Positions 1 through 8,060 of a stretch of 64,000 nt of DNA are shown here, piece after piece. The stretch is from Nitrososphaerota archaeon (GTDB lineage Archaea > Thermoproteota > Nitrososphaeria > Nitrososphaerales > Nitrosopumilaceae), in NCBI GenBank assembly GCA_016201435.1, contig JACQCT010000014.1:248001-312000 (forward strand), written 5' to 3'. The notes under the pieces are model-generated. The model did no database searches and was not told where the DNA came from. It saw only the letters and a program-made list of their open reading frames with translations. The translations under genes and the position numbers were made by a program. Each line of letters opens with the position of its first letter. The first letter of the stretch is position 1.

Positions 1-48
1 CTCTTAATAATCAAGCCTAGACTGTTTTCAAAGTCAAGTTTTTTCATA

Positions 49-101
49 ATTGGCATACCATTGAACCTGATACAAATGATTGGTATACCAATAGTTATAT
101 A
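49..101 (+). promoter_or_regulatory. Two operator-like palindromes plus TATA box
   Basis: A perfect 14-base palindrome, ATTGGTATACCAAT, lies at 79-92. An imperfect copy, ATTGGCATACCATT, lies at 49-62, so the two centres are exactly 30 bases apart, close to three helical turns. A TATA-like GTTATATA follows at 94-101, about 26-32 bases before the ATG at 126, which fits a leaderless archaeal promoter. The arrangement suggests a dimeric regulator binding both sites on one face of the DNA, just upstream of TFB/TBP. The palindromes and spacing are seen; the regulator is unknown. Confidence 0.6.
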
Positions 102-125
102 CCTTTAAGCTAATTATCTTTCGGG

Positions 126-803
126 ATGTTAGATGGGAGATTCGTTATCAGATCTCTGGTAGCTACAATAAGCATCGCATTATTATTCACGACATTAGCG
201 GGCACACAATCTGCTCAAGGTCAACTTCAATCAGGCAATCAATCGCAATTTCAATCCCATACCATTACAGGGGATGCTTTAAAAAATAACCCCATGGCAC
301 AGAAAATTTTGCTTGAAATAGAATATTCCAAAAAACAGATTGCAGAACTGCAAAAAAATCAAAAGGAGACAGAGCTAAATAAAAAACTAATTGATCAGCA
401 GAGATTGATTGCTGCACAATTAGAAAAACAGGCACAGCAAATAATGGAAATCAATAATTTGCCACATACACCGACAGTTGCTTTTAGAAGCTTTGTTTCT
501 ACTGTAAACAATACAAAAATACAAAATGTTTTCTGGGGAGAGTTTAATTTTACATCACAAAGAATTGATGCAGGACATGCAGCAATGAAAAAAGTTCTTG
601 ATAATGGTGGCACATGGGAAGAAGCAATGCTGGTATTTACCAAATATGCAGCAATAAAACATTCGGAATTGATTCTAGTAAACGCAAAGTTGAACATACA
701 AAATGGACTTGCAGATTCCAAGATTCAAAAAAACTTTAATGAAAAAGGAATGTTGCCTGATAATTACATAAAAGTACCATCATCTGTTTATTCACATGCC
801 TAA
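126..803 (+). CDS. Secreted coiled-coil protein, thaumarchaeal family
   Basis: Predicted exported protein of unknown function, 225 residues. Residues 1-33 form a signal peptide with a hydrophobic core. A polar, Lys/Glu/Gln-rich coiled coil spans roughly 65-115, and a conserved domain with the segment VFWGEFNFTSQRIDAG follows. The C-terminal two thirds match the C-terminal half of the protein at 22686-23588 (there TIFWGQFNFTEQKTNEG), so the two are paralogs; this one lacks the N-terminal Ig-like domain. The ATG at 126 sits at the expected distance from a TATA box. The stop overlaps the next gene by 8 bases, so the two are probably co-translated. Envelope location is inferred. Confidence 0.8.
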   Translation: MLDGRFVIRSLVATISIALLFTTLAGTQSAQGQLQSGNQSQFQSHTITGDALKNNPMAQKILLEIEYSKKQIAELQKNQKETELNKKLIDQQRLIAAQLEKQAQQIMEINNLPHTPTVAFRSFVSTVNNTKIQNVFWGEFNFTSQRIDAGHAAMKKVLDNGGTWEEAMLVFTKYAAIKHSELILVNAKLNIQNGLADSKIQKNFNEKGMLPDNYIKVPSSVYSHA

Positions 804-1608
804 AACACTAAAATACGCTGGAATTTATTTTACTCCAATTTTATTTGTATTTTCTTTTTTAATAATTTTACAACCAGCATACGCTGAAAAAGAGCTAAGC
901 CTCAAAAAAACATTAGATGTAAAAAATCAGGCGTTACTTGAAACGCTCTCAAATGTACAGAGTTATCCACAGATCTTTCCAGAATATATTAGATCAGTTG
1001 AATTAACTGGAACAAATACTGCAAAGTTCAATGTGGGTTCAAATGGAATTTTTTTCGATGTTCAAACACTGTTTACCCAAGATCCTGATGGAAAATATGT
1101 AATAGAGGTTACCTCAGGAGATCTAAAAGGAAGCAGAATTATTACTACACTACAAAAAACATTGGGTTTTGACGGTACGCCAGATGGTGGAACCATAGTG
1201 AATATGAGTATGATGTTACAAACTTCTGGCATATTATCTCTTATTGCACCATCCATACCAGACCAAGCAATATTATCAAATTTAGATTCTAGTCTTTACA
1301 AGTTCGCATTGTATGCAAAAAACAAATCTGAAACACAGTCCGTCTTGAAAGATAAATCACAGATTAAAAATGATGCAATGCTCTGGTCAAAAGGTTCTAT
1401 TAATGATGCAACATTTGCATTAGAAATTCAAACCATAACAAAATATGGAATGATAAAAATGTCACAATCTCAACAAGATTCTAGTTCAATACAAATACCT
1501 TCATGGATTAAAACAAACGCAGTCTGGTGGGCAGAGGGAAAAATTTCAGATGAAGATTTTGATTCCAGCATACAATATTTGATAGATAGTAAAATAATGA
1601 AAATCTAA
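796..1608 (+). CDS. Secreted SRPBCC-fold protein with IPxW/WW repeats
   Basis: Exported or anchored protein of 270 residues. After a hydrophobic N-terminus (1-31) comes a region (about 35-185) whose pattern resembles the START/polyketide-cyclase (SRPBCC) fold, which binds hydrophobic ligands. The C-terminus carries two ~38-residue thaumarchaeal repeats, the first degenerate (about 190-225), the second good (about 232-270) with IPSWIKTNAVWWAEG, ISDEDF and IQYLI. This repeat occurs in other surface proteins here (5549-6586, 8554-9432). The start ATGCC overlaps the end of the preceding gene, which makes an operon. The ligand is unknown. Confidence 0.75.
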   Translation: MPKTLKYAGIYFTPILFVFSFLIILQPAYAEKELSLKKTLDVKNQALLETLSNVQSYPQIFPEYIRSVELTGTNTAKFNVGSNGIFFDVQTLFTQDPDGKYVIEVTSGDLKGSRIITTLQKTLGFDGTPDGGTIVNMSMMLQTSGILSLIAPSIPDQAILSNLDSSLYKFALYAKNKSETQSVLKDKSQIKNDAMLWSKGSINDATFALEIQTITKYGMIKMSQSQQDSSSIQIPSWIKTNAVWWAEGKISDEDFDSSIQYLIDSKIMKI

Positions 1609-1671
1609 GTTCCACTAGCATACTTGTTAAATTAATAATTGAAACCTATTTTGTAAAGTACTATTTTTAAT

Positions 1672-1944
1672 CTAGCACTTTGTTCCTTGTTTCAATGCTT
1701 CTCTGCATTTAATAGCTAGTGCATGTTGTGCATCATTCAATCGCTTTAGCTGTTTATCATACTCGCCAGGCTTGCACATGTGATCACCGCAAATCTTCTG
1801 ACCGCCTAGGAATCTTGCGGTTGTATGGCTATCATCGAAGTTGTCTCTCTGTGTTAACGCAGTAGCAGCAGGCAAGGTAATTGACAATGCCAGTATTGAT
1901 GAAATTGCTATTGCAAGCAATCCCATATGTTGAAGTTTTACCAT
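1672..1944 (-). CDS. Small secreted CGDHxCxPGEYDK protein
   Basis: Predicted exported protein of 90 residues with a signal peptide (about 1-29) and a short mature chain. It contains ICGDHMCKPGEYDK, with two Cys and a His that could bind metal or form a disulphide, plus two more Cys near the C-terminus. The segment from LTQRDNFDDSHTTA onward matches the N-terminus of the large secreted protein at 55570-56874, so this is a stand-alone copy of that module. Function unknown; the metal-binding idea is inference. Confidence 0.7.
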   Translation of the reverse strand: MVKLQHMGLLAIAISSILALSITLPAATALTQRDNFDDSHTTARFLGGQKICGDHMCKPGEYDKQLKRLNDAQHALAIKCREALKQGTKC

Positions 1945-1987
1945 TGATAAAATTACTAAATCACATACATATTAAGATTAGTATGGA

Positions 1988-2290
1988 TTGATACTGATCG
2001 TAGTGGATCTGACTTTAGAATTTCGTCACAAAATTGAAGATAACATACACGAAATAATCATGACCATTCCCACCCTTAAACAAGAATATCCAAAATTAAA
2101 AAATGATTGGAAATTTGAACATGATTTGGATTTTATATATGGCATTATAATAGGTCAAATTCTAGGCAGCTCCCTTACCGCGTTTAAAATGATCTATGAT
2201 AGAGAAGCTTCTTCTGAGGAGATTTTGATGATAGGCGAGATTATCGAATCATATTTCCCGCTAATAAGAGATGAAATCATGCACGTATGA
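1988..2290 (+). CDS. Conserved-looking hypothetical protein
   Basis: Small, mostly helical acidic protein of about 100 residues that I do not recognise. The only in-frame starts are TTG at 1988 and GTG at 2003; no ATG is available upstream before a stop. It has no signal peptide or clear metal motif. It sits between a divergent secreted-protein gene and the convergent RAM-domain gene. The codon pattern and undisturbed length support coding. Confidence 0.55.
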   Translation: MILIVVDLTLEFRHKIEDNIHEIIMTIPTLKQEYPKLKNDWKFEHDLDFIYGIIIGQILGSSLTAFKMIYDREASSEEILMIGEIIESYFPLIRDEIMHV

Positions 2291-2292
2291 TG

Positions 2293-2592
2293 CTAAACAA
2301 GCACTCTTGAGCACATTATTGTTGTAGTACAGTAAATTTTTGGAATTTTTCTGATCTTAAAAGTGACTATTTCTCTTAAAGATTCTACAGATGCGGCTTG
2401 GATCTTGACCAAGATATCATAATTACCAAATACACCACGTGCCTCTTTTATGTTGGGTATTAATTTTAGCTGTTCAATGATCGAACTTTCAAACCCCAGT
2501 TCACAGTTTATCAGCATGTAGGCAGACTCTGTATCCTGTCTAGTCGTTGATTCAACAGCTTTTTGCATACTAGAATATGGGAAAAATAGCAT
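2293..2592 (-). CDS. Stand-alone RAM domain (Lrp/AsnC ligand-binding) protein
   Basis: The protein is the effector-binding domain of Lrp/AsnC regulators without the DNA-binding half. The pattern AYMLINCELGFESSIIEQL, then GVFGNYDILVKI and a closing IRKIPKIYCTTTIMC strand, is the usual beta-alpha-beta-beta-alpha-beta RAM fold. Such proteins may bind amino acids or form mixed oligomers with full Lrp proteins (known for the family; the partner here is unknown). ATG at 2592 is preferred over TTG at 2610; ATG at 2568 is also possible. Paralogs lie at 54213-54482 and 58340-58597. Confidence 0.75.
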   Translation of the reverse strand: MLFFPYSSMQKAVESTTRQDTESAYMLINCELGFESSIIEQLKLIPNIKEARGVFGNYDILVKIQAASVESLREIVTFKIRKIPKIYCTTTIMCSRVLV

Positions 2593-2669
2593 ATTGCCTT
2601 GGCTGCACAAACTAGCTAAATACTTTGAATTGTAGCTAAATCAAATTGACGTTTCAATGATTATACCAA

Positions 2670-2701
2670 ATGTAACATGATACTATATCACATTTTTACA
2701 T
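2670..2701. promoter_or_regulatory. Inverted repeat in intergenic region
   Basis: ATGTAA at 2670-2675 pairs with TTACAT at 2696-2701, and further bases inside the arms match with small bulges. The site lies between the RAM-domain gene and the small Cys-rich gene. It is a candidate operator; no regulator can be named. Confidence 0.35.
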
Positions 2702-2836
2702 ACAATTTGAGAGTAAAAATTTTCTAAATTAATGATCTACGAATAATCAGATGTTGGATCGGCTTTAGTATGTTGTATGTAATGAATTGTGAAAACTAGC
2801 GCTTATCTAACCTGTGAAATCTTTGTTTAATTAAGA

Positions 2837-3025
2837 ATGAGAACTTGTACTTGTCGTTGTGGTTGCAAAAATGAATTTGAGGAAATGTCAGATCAATCAC
2901 TTGCTTTGTTAATAGCGTTATGTGAAAGGAAAATTCCATATGATAAAACAATATGTAATCGTTGCAGATATGATAAGCACAAAAAACGCAGGTTGAAAAC
3001 AAGGCCTATTGCAGTCAGTGCATAG
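2837..3025 (+). CDS. Small Cys-rich zinc-finger protein
   Basis: Protein of 62 residues. It begins MRTCTCRCGCKNEFEE, four cysteines at alternating or near-alternating positions, and has a second pair in ICNRCRYDK. The spacing suggests one or two bound zinc ions. The C-terminus is basic (KKRRLKTR), compatible with nucleic-acid binding. Function unknown. A stem-loop lies just after the stop. Confidence 0.65.
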   Translation: MRTCTCRCGCKNEFEEMSDQSLALLIALCERKIPYDKTICNRCRYDKHKKRRLKTRPIAVSA

Positions 3026-3041
3026 AGTTTTTATTTTATCT

Positions 3042-3076
3042 GCAACAAATCCAACTATGTCAAGTTAGCTTGTTGC
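3042..3076 (+). terminator. Stem-loop between convergent genes
   Basis: GCAACAA (3042-3048) and TTGTTGC (3070-3076) form a perfect 7-bp stem, with an inner AACT/AGTT stem. A T-rich run (about 3028-3040) precedes it. The position between the convergent genes ending at 3025 and 3124 suits a bidirectional 3'-end structure. Function as a terminator is inferred. Confidence 0.4.
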
Positions 3077-3123
3077 GTTTGTCATATCAAACTACACATA
3101 GTCCATAAGCTTGAATAATCAAG

Positions 3124-3417
3124 TTATTTTTCGGTTAATCCACGAAGAAATTTTGAAACGCCTTTTCTGGTTAAAAATTCACTAAGATTTTCCTTAATTA
3201 ATTCCACAAGAATTTTGTACGAATCACCATATAGTTCAACTAACGTTTTTTTCAAATATTCAGGATTTTTATAACAATCTGACAAATGGCGTTCAAAATC
3301 AGTGAGTAGTTTGCTTATAACTATTTCATATGATGCATTATTAAACTGGATTAATGCCTGTTCTATAGCAAGAGTAACAATGGCTTTTTGCATATTATCA
3401 TCATCATATGATACCAT
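3124..3417 (-). CDS. Small helical output-like domain protein (NitrOD5-like)
   Basis: All-helical protein of 97 residues and one of four paralogs in the window (also 44297-44587, 50742-51032, 53786-54091). Shared features are an early A(I/L)V..AIEQAL, a central L.DCY.(N/H)PEYLK..L, and a final V.KFL..L. The pattern resembles the thaumarchaeal output-type domain group described under names such as NitrOD; I cannot confirm the exact family. Probable role: regulatory protein-protein or DNA contact. Unlike two of the other copies, it has no adjacent membrane partner. Confidence 0.6.
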   Translation of the reverse strand: MVSYDDDNMQKAIVTLAIEQALIQFNNASYEIVISKLLTDFERHLSDCYKNPEYLKKTLVELYGDSYKILVELIKENLSEFLTRKGVSKFLRGLTEK

Positions 3418-3594
3418 TTTACAAGTTCACCGTGCCAGTTGAAATGTTAAGAAAAATTTTCATTACGAGTAATTATTTTGTTATATTGATATCATCTATT
3501 TAGCTAACATTGAAAGATCTTAGCTAGTTTACCAAGTTGAGAAAAATATTGGCGGCTAAATATATAGATACATGCAATACGTAATGCGTCATCA

Positions 3595-3648
3595 ATGGGA
3601 TGTAAACAACATTTGAGGAGGGAAATCCTATACTATTCAAGTTTGTAG
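3595..3648 (+). other. Leader mini-ORF upstream of MEDS gene
   Basis: An ATG at 3595 opens a 17-codon frame ending with TAG at 3646-3648, two bases before the TTG start at 3651. A TATA-like TAAATATATA (3557-3566) lies about 30 bases before it, so the mini-ORF would be leaderless. A strong Shine-Dalgarno-like GAGGAGGGA (3615-3623) lies inside it. It may couple translation to the next gene; coding status is uncertain. Confidence 0.3.
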
Positions 3649-3650
3649 AT

Positions 3651-4208
3651 TTGCTTGATTCAAGAAAGCACATGATGCTACTTTATGAGGATTCTGAATA
3701 TGCAAGAATGATAGAATTTCGATTTCTAAAAAACGGATTGACGAAAGGAGAACAGTGCATATATGCCACAGAAAGTGATTCTGGCTCTATTGTACTTAAA
3801 ATGTTAAGCTATGGAATACCTCTTGAATATTTTGAAAATAAAAAACTACGCGTATATCAAATACATCAGAATTTCGGCAGTCGTGATGAAATAATGAAAA
3901 GTTGTAAGAGAGACATAGGAATGATACTATGTGATTTACAATCACCATTTAGAATAGTTTCAAGAATTGTTCCAGATGTAAGCACTATTACTGGAATGTC
4001 AGTTGAATTAGAACTTGAACGTGAAACACATAATCATTTTGATGATATTGGCGGATCTGTTATGTGTCCATATGATCTTTCAAAAATAGAAGCAAGTCAG
4101 CGTAAAAAATGGATTGCAGAACTTTACAAAAATCACCATGAAGTAATTTACGCATCAAGATTTGGTGAGGGAGAGGTAATATCTACTCAACCAGAAACCA
4201 AAATCTAG
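3651..4208 (+). CDS. MEDS domain sensory protein
   Basis: Protein of 185 residues matching the MEDS (DcmR-type sensory) domain throughout. It has HMMLLYED near the start, then GLTKGEQCIYATESD, and CPYDLSKIE before a WI..L...H segment. MEDS domains are RecA/KaiC-like derived sensory modules in archaeal and methylotroph regulators; here the domain stands alone, so it probably passes its signal to another protein. The start is uncertain: the only ordinary codon before the domain is TTG at 3651, while a strong GAGGAGGGA lies 28 bases upstream and only 6 bases before an in-frame ATA at 3630. Confidence 0.8.
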   Translation: MLDSRKHMMLLYEDSEYARMIEFRFLKNGLTKGEQCIYATESDSGSIVLKMLSYGIPLEYFENKKLRVYQIHQNFGSRDEIMKSCKRDIGMILCDLQSPFRIVSRIVPDVSTITGMSVELELERETHNHFDDIGGSVMCPYDLSKIEASQRKKWIAELYKNHHEVIYASRFGEGEVISTQPETKI

Positions 4209-4308
4209 ACCAGATTAAAAAGTGTAGAACATAAAAAAATCCTATAAAAATTCACATTATCTTTTTTGGAGAGAATTCAGGCTTTTCTTGTTATCCAGCA
4301 TTTACAAA

Positions 4309-5472
4309 CTATGCCACAGTTATGGTAGTTGACAGCGGTGGAGACAGTGCATTTGGTTCTGATAAGCTTTGCCAGACAAAGATTTGAGCAGTGTATTTAC
4401 CAGAAGATGGAGGCAACCAGGATTCTGCCAGATTAAGAAATTGGTTTCCACCAAGTGTTCCTGCTATCCAAGATAAAGACAACGTGACACCGTTAGAATC
4501 CTCAACTTGTACAAGATATGTAAAGGGCTGATCCCTTTGTTGCATATTTTTTAGATCAGCTTCAATCAATATCTGTTGGTTTACCTTGGCTGTTGTTATC
4601 GTATTTCCCAAATAATCCACGATTCTTGGATTGTTTGAATTTACTTGTTCAAGTGGTGCAATTGGCTTTCCAACAATGGTGGTTGTAGTAAGATGCACAT
4701 CATCAGATGGTGAATGTGGATAAGGAAGTGTCCTATCTACATATTCACCAGTAATTATATCCCCTTCTATAACATGAAGTCTCCCTCCTGAAGACTGGAA
4801 ATCAGTAGTAAAATACACGGTACCTTGAAAAATTCCTGTATCTTTTCCTGTCTCTGACATTGTAATTTTTGTTCCACCTGAATCAGAGTCAGACCAGACA
4901 CTGGTCTCAAATTTGTCTATTGCTTTTGGATTAAGATTCATGTCAGGATCGATTATTTGCAATACACCTTGTGCATTTGTTTGATAATTTTGCTCGAGCC
5001 ATTTTATCTGACCAACATTCCATTGTATAAGAGCAGAGCCTGTTATGGTTTGATCTCTGTTATACTCAAAGGAAACTGTTACACCATCGCTGTTTTCAGA
5101 TGGTAGGAATCCATCATTTGGACCGTGTCCACTTTGGGCGCCACTTGGAATCTCACCTTTTCCATCTACTCCTCCAATTCCTTTGAGAATTGGATCTCCT
5201 GTAAGGGTTACATTACCAGCAAATATTCCTGTATTGGTTCCTGTTTCTGCCAGTTCGTATGGCGATATGGTATGACCACTTGTGGATACAGAAACATCTA
5301 TTGTATCTACAAGGTTTGGATCAGAGTCAAAATCTGGTGCGTAAATCAAGATATGTACTAGGCTTGTCCATGTGTATGCTTTTTTATCAAATCCTACACC
5401 TGTTGCATCGACTAATTGAGTTTGCAACAAAAGTGCAAGTAATGAAATTGCAATTACAAAAATAAATTTCAT
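4309..5472 (-). CDS. Secreted S-layer-like surface protein
   Basis: Exported protein of 387 residues with a signal peptide (1-24) and no obvious membrane anchor at the end. It holds beta-rich modules typical of thaumarchaeal surface proteins: VGFDKKAYTWTSLVHILIYAPDF, and two copies of an ET.....TGIF.G.V...T motif (TGTNTGIFAGNV, GKDTGIFQGTV). The C-terminal ~100 residues look like a further beta domain. It is followed in the same direction by the related gene at 5549-6586 upstream, so the two may form a surface-protein pair. Likely role: envelope structure; inferred from family features. Confidence 0.7.
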   Translation of the reverse strand: MKFIFVIAISLLALLLQTQLVDATGVGFDKKAYTWTSLVHILIYAPDFDSDPNLVDTIDVSVSTSGHTISPYELAETGTNTGIFAGNVTLTGDPILKGIGGVDGKGEIPSGAQSGHGPNDGFLPSENSDGVTVSFEYNRDQTITGSALIQWNVGQIKWLEQNYQTNAQGVLQIIDPDMNLNPKAIDKFETSVWSDSDSGGTKITMSETGKDTGIFQGTVYFTTDFQSSGGRLHVIEGDIITGEYVDRTLPYPHSPSDDVHLTTTTIVGKPIAPLEQVNSNNPRIVDYLGNTITTAKVNQQILIEADLKNMQQRDQPFTYLVQVEDSNGVTLSLSWIAGTLGGNQFLNLAESWLPPSSGKYTAQIFVWQSLSEPNALSPPLSTTITVA

Positions 5473-5548
5473 CTATTGATTTGGCTAATTTTGTTTTCTA
5501 TTTAAGGGTTAAAATGAAGGTGTTTGTGACTTTGTGTATAAAACTAAA

Positions 5549-6586
5549 TCAGATTTTTAGAAACCCTTTGTCAAGTGAGAATTGTGTTCCAGAAAGAAAG
5601 TCATTGTCTGAGATCTTGCCACTAGACCACCAACAAGAAGTATGCTTAAACCACAAAGGAATTTGTGTAGCCGAACCTGATTTTGTAATTGTGACATATT
5701 TGTTATCAGATAGAATTTGCAGTATCTTTGTAAAACTTGAATCACTTGGATTGAGACCGCACCATAGATTTGCCGCACCCTTTATGGAATCAAGAGTTGT
5801 AATACTAGGTGGAGAAATTGTCGATGGTGAAACGTTTTGCAAATTTTCATGACCTATTGTTACTAGAACATGTGATGTTGCAGGTGAAGAACCCTCAGTT
5901 TGGTCTGTAAAGCTAAATTCTATTGTAGATCCAATGTCTAGTGTAACTCCATCAACCTGCCTTGGAATTTTTACTTGTGCTGCAAAAAGATTTGTGTCAG
6001 GTCCTGTCTCTCGTATATCACCTGTCGGGATATTAAATGCTGGATCTGCCAGAGTTGTAACTAAACCACCATCTCGAAATTCTATTAGATTTAGAGGAAT
6101 TGAGTCAGGTGTGTAAGAATCAAGATTCCAGTTTGGTGCATAAAGTTGGAGTAAAAAAGTTTGCCCAATTCCAACTCTATTTTGAGATGAACTTGAAGAA
6201 ACTGGTACAGATGGAGTTACAGATATTGTGACAGATTGTGTAATGTCGGTGGGATTTCCAGAATAATCTGCTTTTTCGTGGTATGTCATTACAACCACGT
6301 CACCGTCTTGAACCGGTTTTCCATTTACTGTTGATGGAATAGTAAGATAAAGCTGAAAGACCCCCGAGTCAACTGCAGTTTCTGTCATGGTATCTGGACC
6401 TGGAATAGGTACTCCGTTAATTGTAAAATCTACCAAGCCTGAAGTAGATATCGTCATTATTGCTTTATGACTTGTAACAAGATTACTATCATTTATGAAA
6501 AAAGGTACAGTGCTTCCAGGTGCAATAGAAGCTGCATAGCATGCCGGAATTGAAATTAATAAAACTGCAACCAGAAAGTACTTCAT
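5549..6586 (-). CDS. Secreted surface protein with IPxW/WW repeats
   Basis: Exported protein of 345 residues with signal peptide (1-18). Two S-layer-like beta modules follow, with ETAVDSGVFQLYL and ETGPDTNLFAAQV corresponding to the ET..TGIF motif of the neighbour at 4309-5472. Two C-terminal repeats close the protein: a degenerate one (about 268-302) and IPLWFKHTSCWWSSGKISD with a final L.KGFLKI. It starts at an ATG 76 bases before the next gene's stop region and shares direction with 4309-5472; an operon is plausible. Confidence 0.75.
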   Translation of the reverse strand: MKYFLVAVLLISIPACYAASIAPGSTVPFFINDSNLVTSHKAIMTISTSGLVDFTINGVPIPGPDTMTETAVDSGVFQLYLTIPSTVNGKPVQDGDVVVMTYHEKADYSGNPTDITQSVTISVTPSVPVSSSSSQNRVGIGQTFLLQLYAPNWNLDSYTPDSIPLNLIEFRDGGLVTTLADPAFNIPTGDIRETGPDTNLFAAQVKIPRQVDGVTLDIGSTIEFSFTDQTEGSSPATSHVLVTIGHENLQNVSPSTISPPSITTLDSIKGAANLWCGLNPSDSSFTKILQILSDNKYVTITKSGSATQIPLWFKHTSCWWSSGKISDNDFLSGTQFSLDKGFLKI

Positions 6587-6645
6587 ATGAATTAAATTGG
6601 ATTTTCTCTAGTTTAATCTTACTACAAAATGCTCTATCATTGTAA

Positions 6646-7161
6646 TTATGGTTTTTGCAACTTTGGTTTTAGTTTATCATTGGCTTTGAGCAGTTGCAAT
6701 GCGATAGATTTGTTGTTCAATGCAAGATCGTATTTTTTGTCAATTTTTAATGCGTCATTAAAGCACTTTATTGCTTGTTTTAACAATCCAAGCTCACCTA
6801 GTGCCAATCCCTTGTATGCAATTGCCATGGCATATTTAGAATCAATCTTTAGTGCCATATTATAGCAGTCAACTGCATCGTGATATTTCTCTATGCTGTG
6901 TAGGGCTGATCCTTTGTTGACAAGTGTGGTTTTATTTGCAGGATCTATTTGCAGCACCTTATCATAACATTTTATTGCCTGTCGGTATTTCTCAAGATTT
7001 TGTAGTGTAACGCCTTTGTCAATTAGAGCCATCAGATTTTTTGGATCCTTAAAGAGAACAAGATCATAGTATTCAAGGGCCAGAGTATATTCACCCTCCT
7101 GACAGAGATCATATGCTTCCTCTAAAAGTGACTTTGAATCATCCAACTTGGTTACTAACAA
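6646..7161 (-). CDS. Tetratricopeptide repeat protein
   Basis: Cytoplasmic protein of 171 residues made of four consecutive 34-residue TPR units, recognisable by repeated A...D.GL/G...L..Y..AI.CYD..L.IDP patterns (for example KYRQAIKCYDKVLQIDPANK and KYHDAVDCYNMALKIDSK). TPR stacks serve as protein-binding scaffolds. No enzymatic domain is attached. The start is TTG at 7161. Partner unknown. Confidence 0.8.
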   Translation of the reverse strand: MLVTKLDDSKSLLEEAYDLCQEGEYTLALEYYDLVLFKDPKNLMALIDKGVTLQNLEKYRQAIKCYDKVLQIDPANKTTLVNKGSALHSIEKYHDAVDCYNMALKIDSKYAMAIAYKGLALGELGLLKQAIKCFNDALKIDKKYDLALNNKSIALQLLKANDKLKPKLQKP

Positions 7162-7217
7162 ACCAGCCCGTTTTTATCTTTTTTTGAAAGTAGAATTTAA
7201 TTTCAATTAGATAAATT

Positions 7218-7424
7218 TCATGTCCAAGCATTCATGTCTTTTTTCCAGATACGGACTCCATCTACAAACATCTGTTCATCTTCCTCAAAAACGGTATGCC
7301 ATTTGCCATTGTGTGGAAATATTTTGTTCATCTGTTTTACCTTGTCATTTGTAGGATATTTGTTCAGTAATGCGCCCCACCGCATATGAGGTATCTTTGG
7401 CATAATTTCGTTAATGTCTTTCAT
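7218..7424 (-). CDS. Small hypothetical protein
   Basis: Protein of 68 residues beginning MKDINEIMPKIPHMRWG, without signal peptide, Cys motif or known domain. It ends 57 bases before the TPR gene in the same direction and starts 52 bases after the next gene's end, so it may share a transcript with them. Function unknown. Confidence 0.55.
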   Translation of the reverse strand: MKDINEIMPKIPHMRWGALLNKYPTNDKVKQMNKIFPHNGKWHTVFEEDEQMFVDGVRIWKKDMNAWT

Positions 7425-7475
7425 GTCATACTTTTTGTTATACGAGGACTATTTTTTGCTTGTGAATATGATTTT

Positions 7476-7712
7476 TTATGAGTTTGATTTTTCTAAACAT
7501 CGTTGCATAAAAGTAAACTCTGCTTTTTTTAGTCTAGAAGAATCAGCAACATCTAGACTCATGTCAATCAAATCAGTCAGCTGCATTCCTGGAACCAATT
7601 CGTCTTCTTTTTGCTGATTTAGCTCATACTCTATATTGGAAAGGATATCCACGTTATCATCTAGTATTTTCAGGCACTCGTCAAGACATATTCCTAAATC
7701 TTCATTTTCCAA
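7476..7712 (-). CDS. Small acidic hypothetical protein
   Basis: Very acidic helical protein of 78 residues beginning MENEDLGICLDECLKILDDN; the start is TTG at 7712. No known domain. It lies upstream of the gene at 7218-7424 in the same direction. The steady amino-acid pattern supports coding, but no role can be assigned. Confidence 0.5.
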   Translation of the reverse strand: MENEDLGICLDECLKILDDNVDILSNIEYELNQQKEDELVPGMQLTDLIDMSLDVADSSRLKKAEFTFMQRCLEKSNS

Positions 7713-7924
7713 TTATGAACAATTTGTTAACGGCATTTCCTTTTTTAAATTCATGTATTTGATTCAAAAGACATTAGAAGAAACCAGGTGAAATGATCAT
7801 ATGTAAGGAGCATAAAATTTCCTGTTTTTCTAGAATAATTTAGAAAAAAACTAGTGTAAATCATTTTTTAAATGTAATAATAATGATATTATGTTAAATA
7901 GTTGTAATTCCTATAATATGTAAT

Positions 7925-8060
7925 GCTCGTTCAGTGCAGAATGATGGATTGAACATGCGTGACCCTTCAGAAGCCATTAAGTGAATGACGTGCATTGGCA
8001 CTAATTCAGCGGGAAGTAATCTCCCAAGTTCTGAGAAGAGGGTCACGCCAATTTATTTTC
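7925..8060 (+). ncRNA. Candidate structured RNA with multibranch fold
   Basis: No open frame covers this stretch, but the bases fold strongly. GCGTGACCCT (7957-7966) pairs perfectly with AGGGTCACGC (8039-8048) as a 10-bp closing stem. Inside it CAGAA (7968-7972) pairs with TTCTG (8029-8033), and two hairpins form: GTGC/GCAC at 7990-8001 and GGGA/TCCC at 8011-8025. A further GTTCA/TGAAC hairpin (7929-7954) precedes the main stem. A TATA-like TTAAATAG (7894-7901) and a T-rich run after the stem (8051-8059) favour the + strand. It matches no family I know (not tRNA, 5S, SRP or RNase P). It could instead be a 3' structure of the convergent phasin-like gene ending at 8053. Confidence 0.5.

Noticed and set aside
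7929-8048. Box C/D or H/ACA guide RNA reading of the structured region
   Set aside because: C-like (ATGATGG) and D-like (CTGA) strings exist, but spacing and a terminal C/D stem are wrong, and no ACA box follows the stem.
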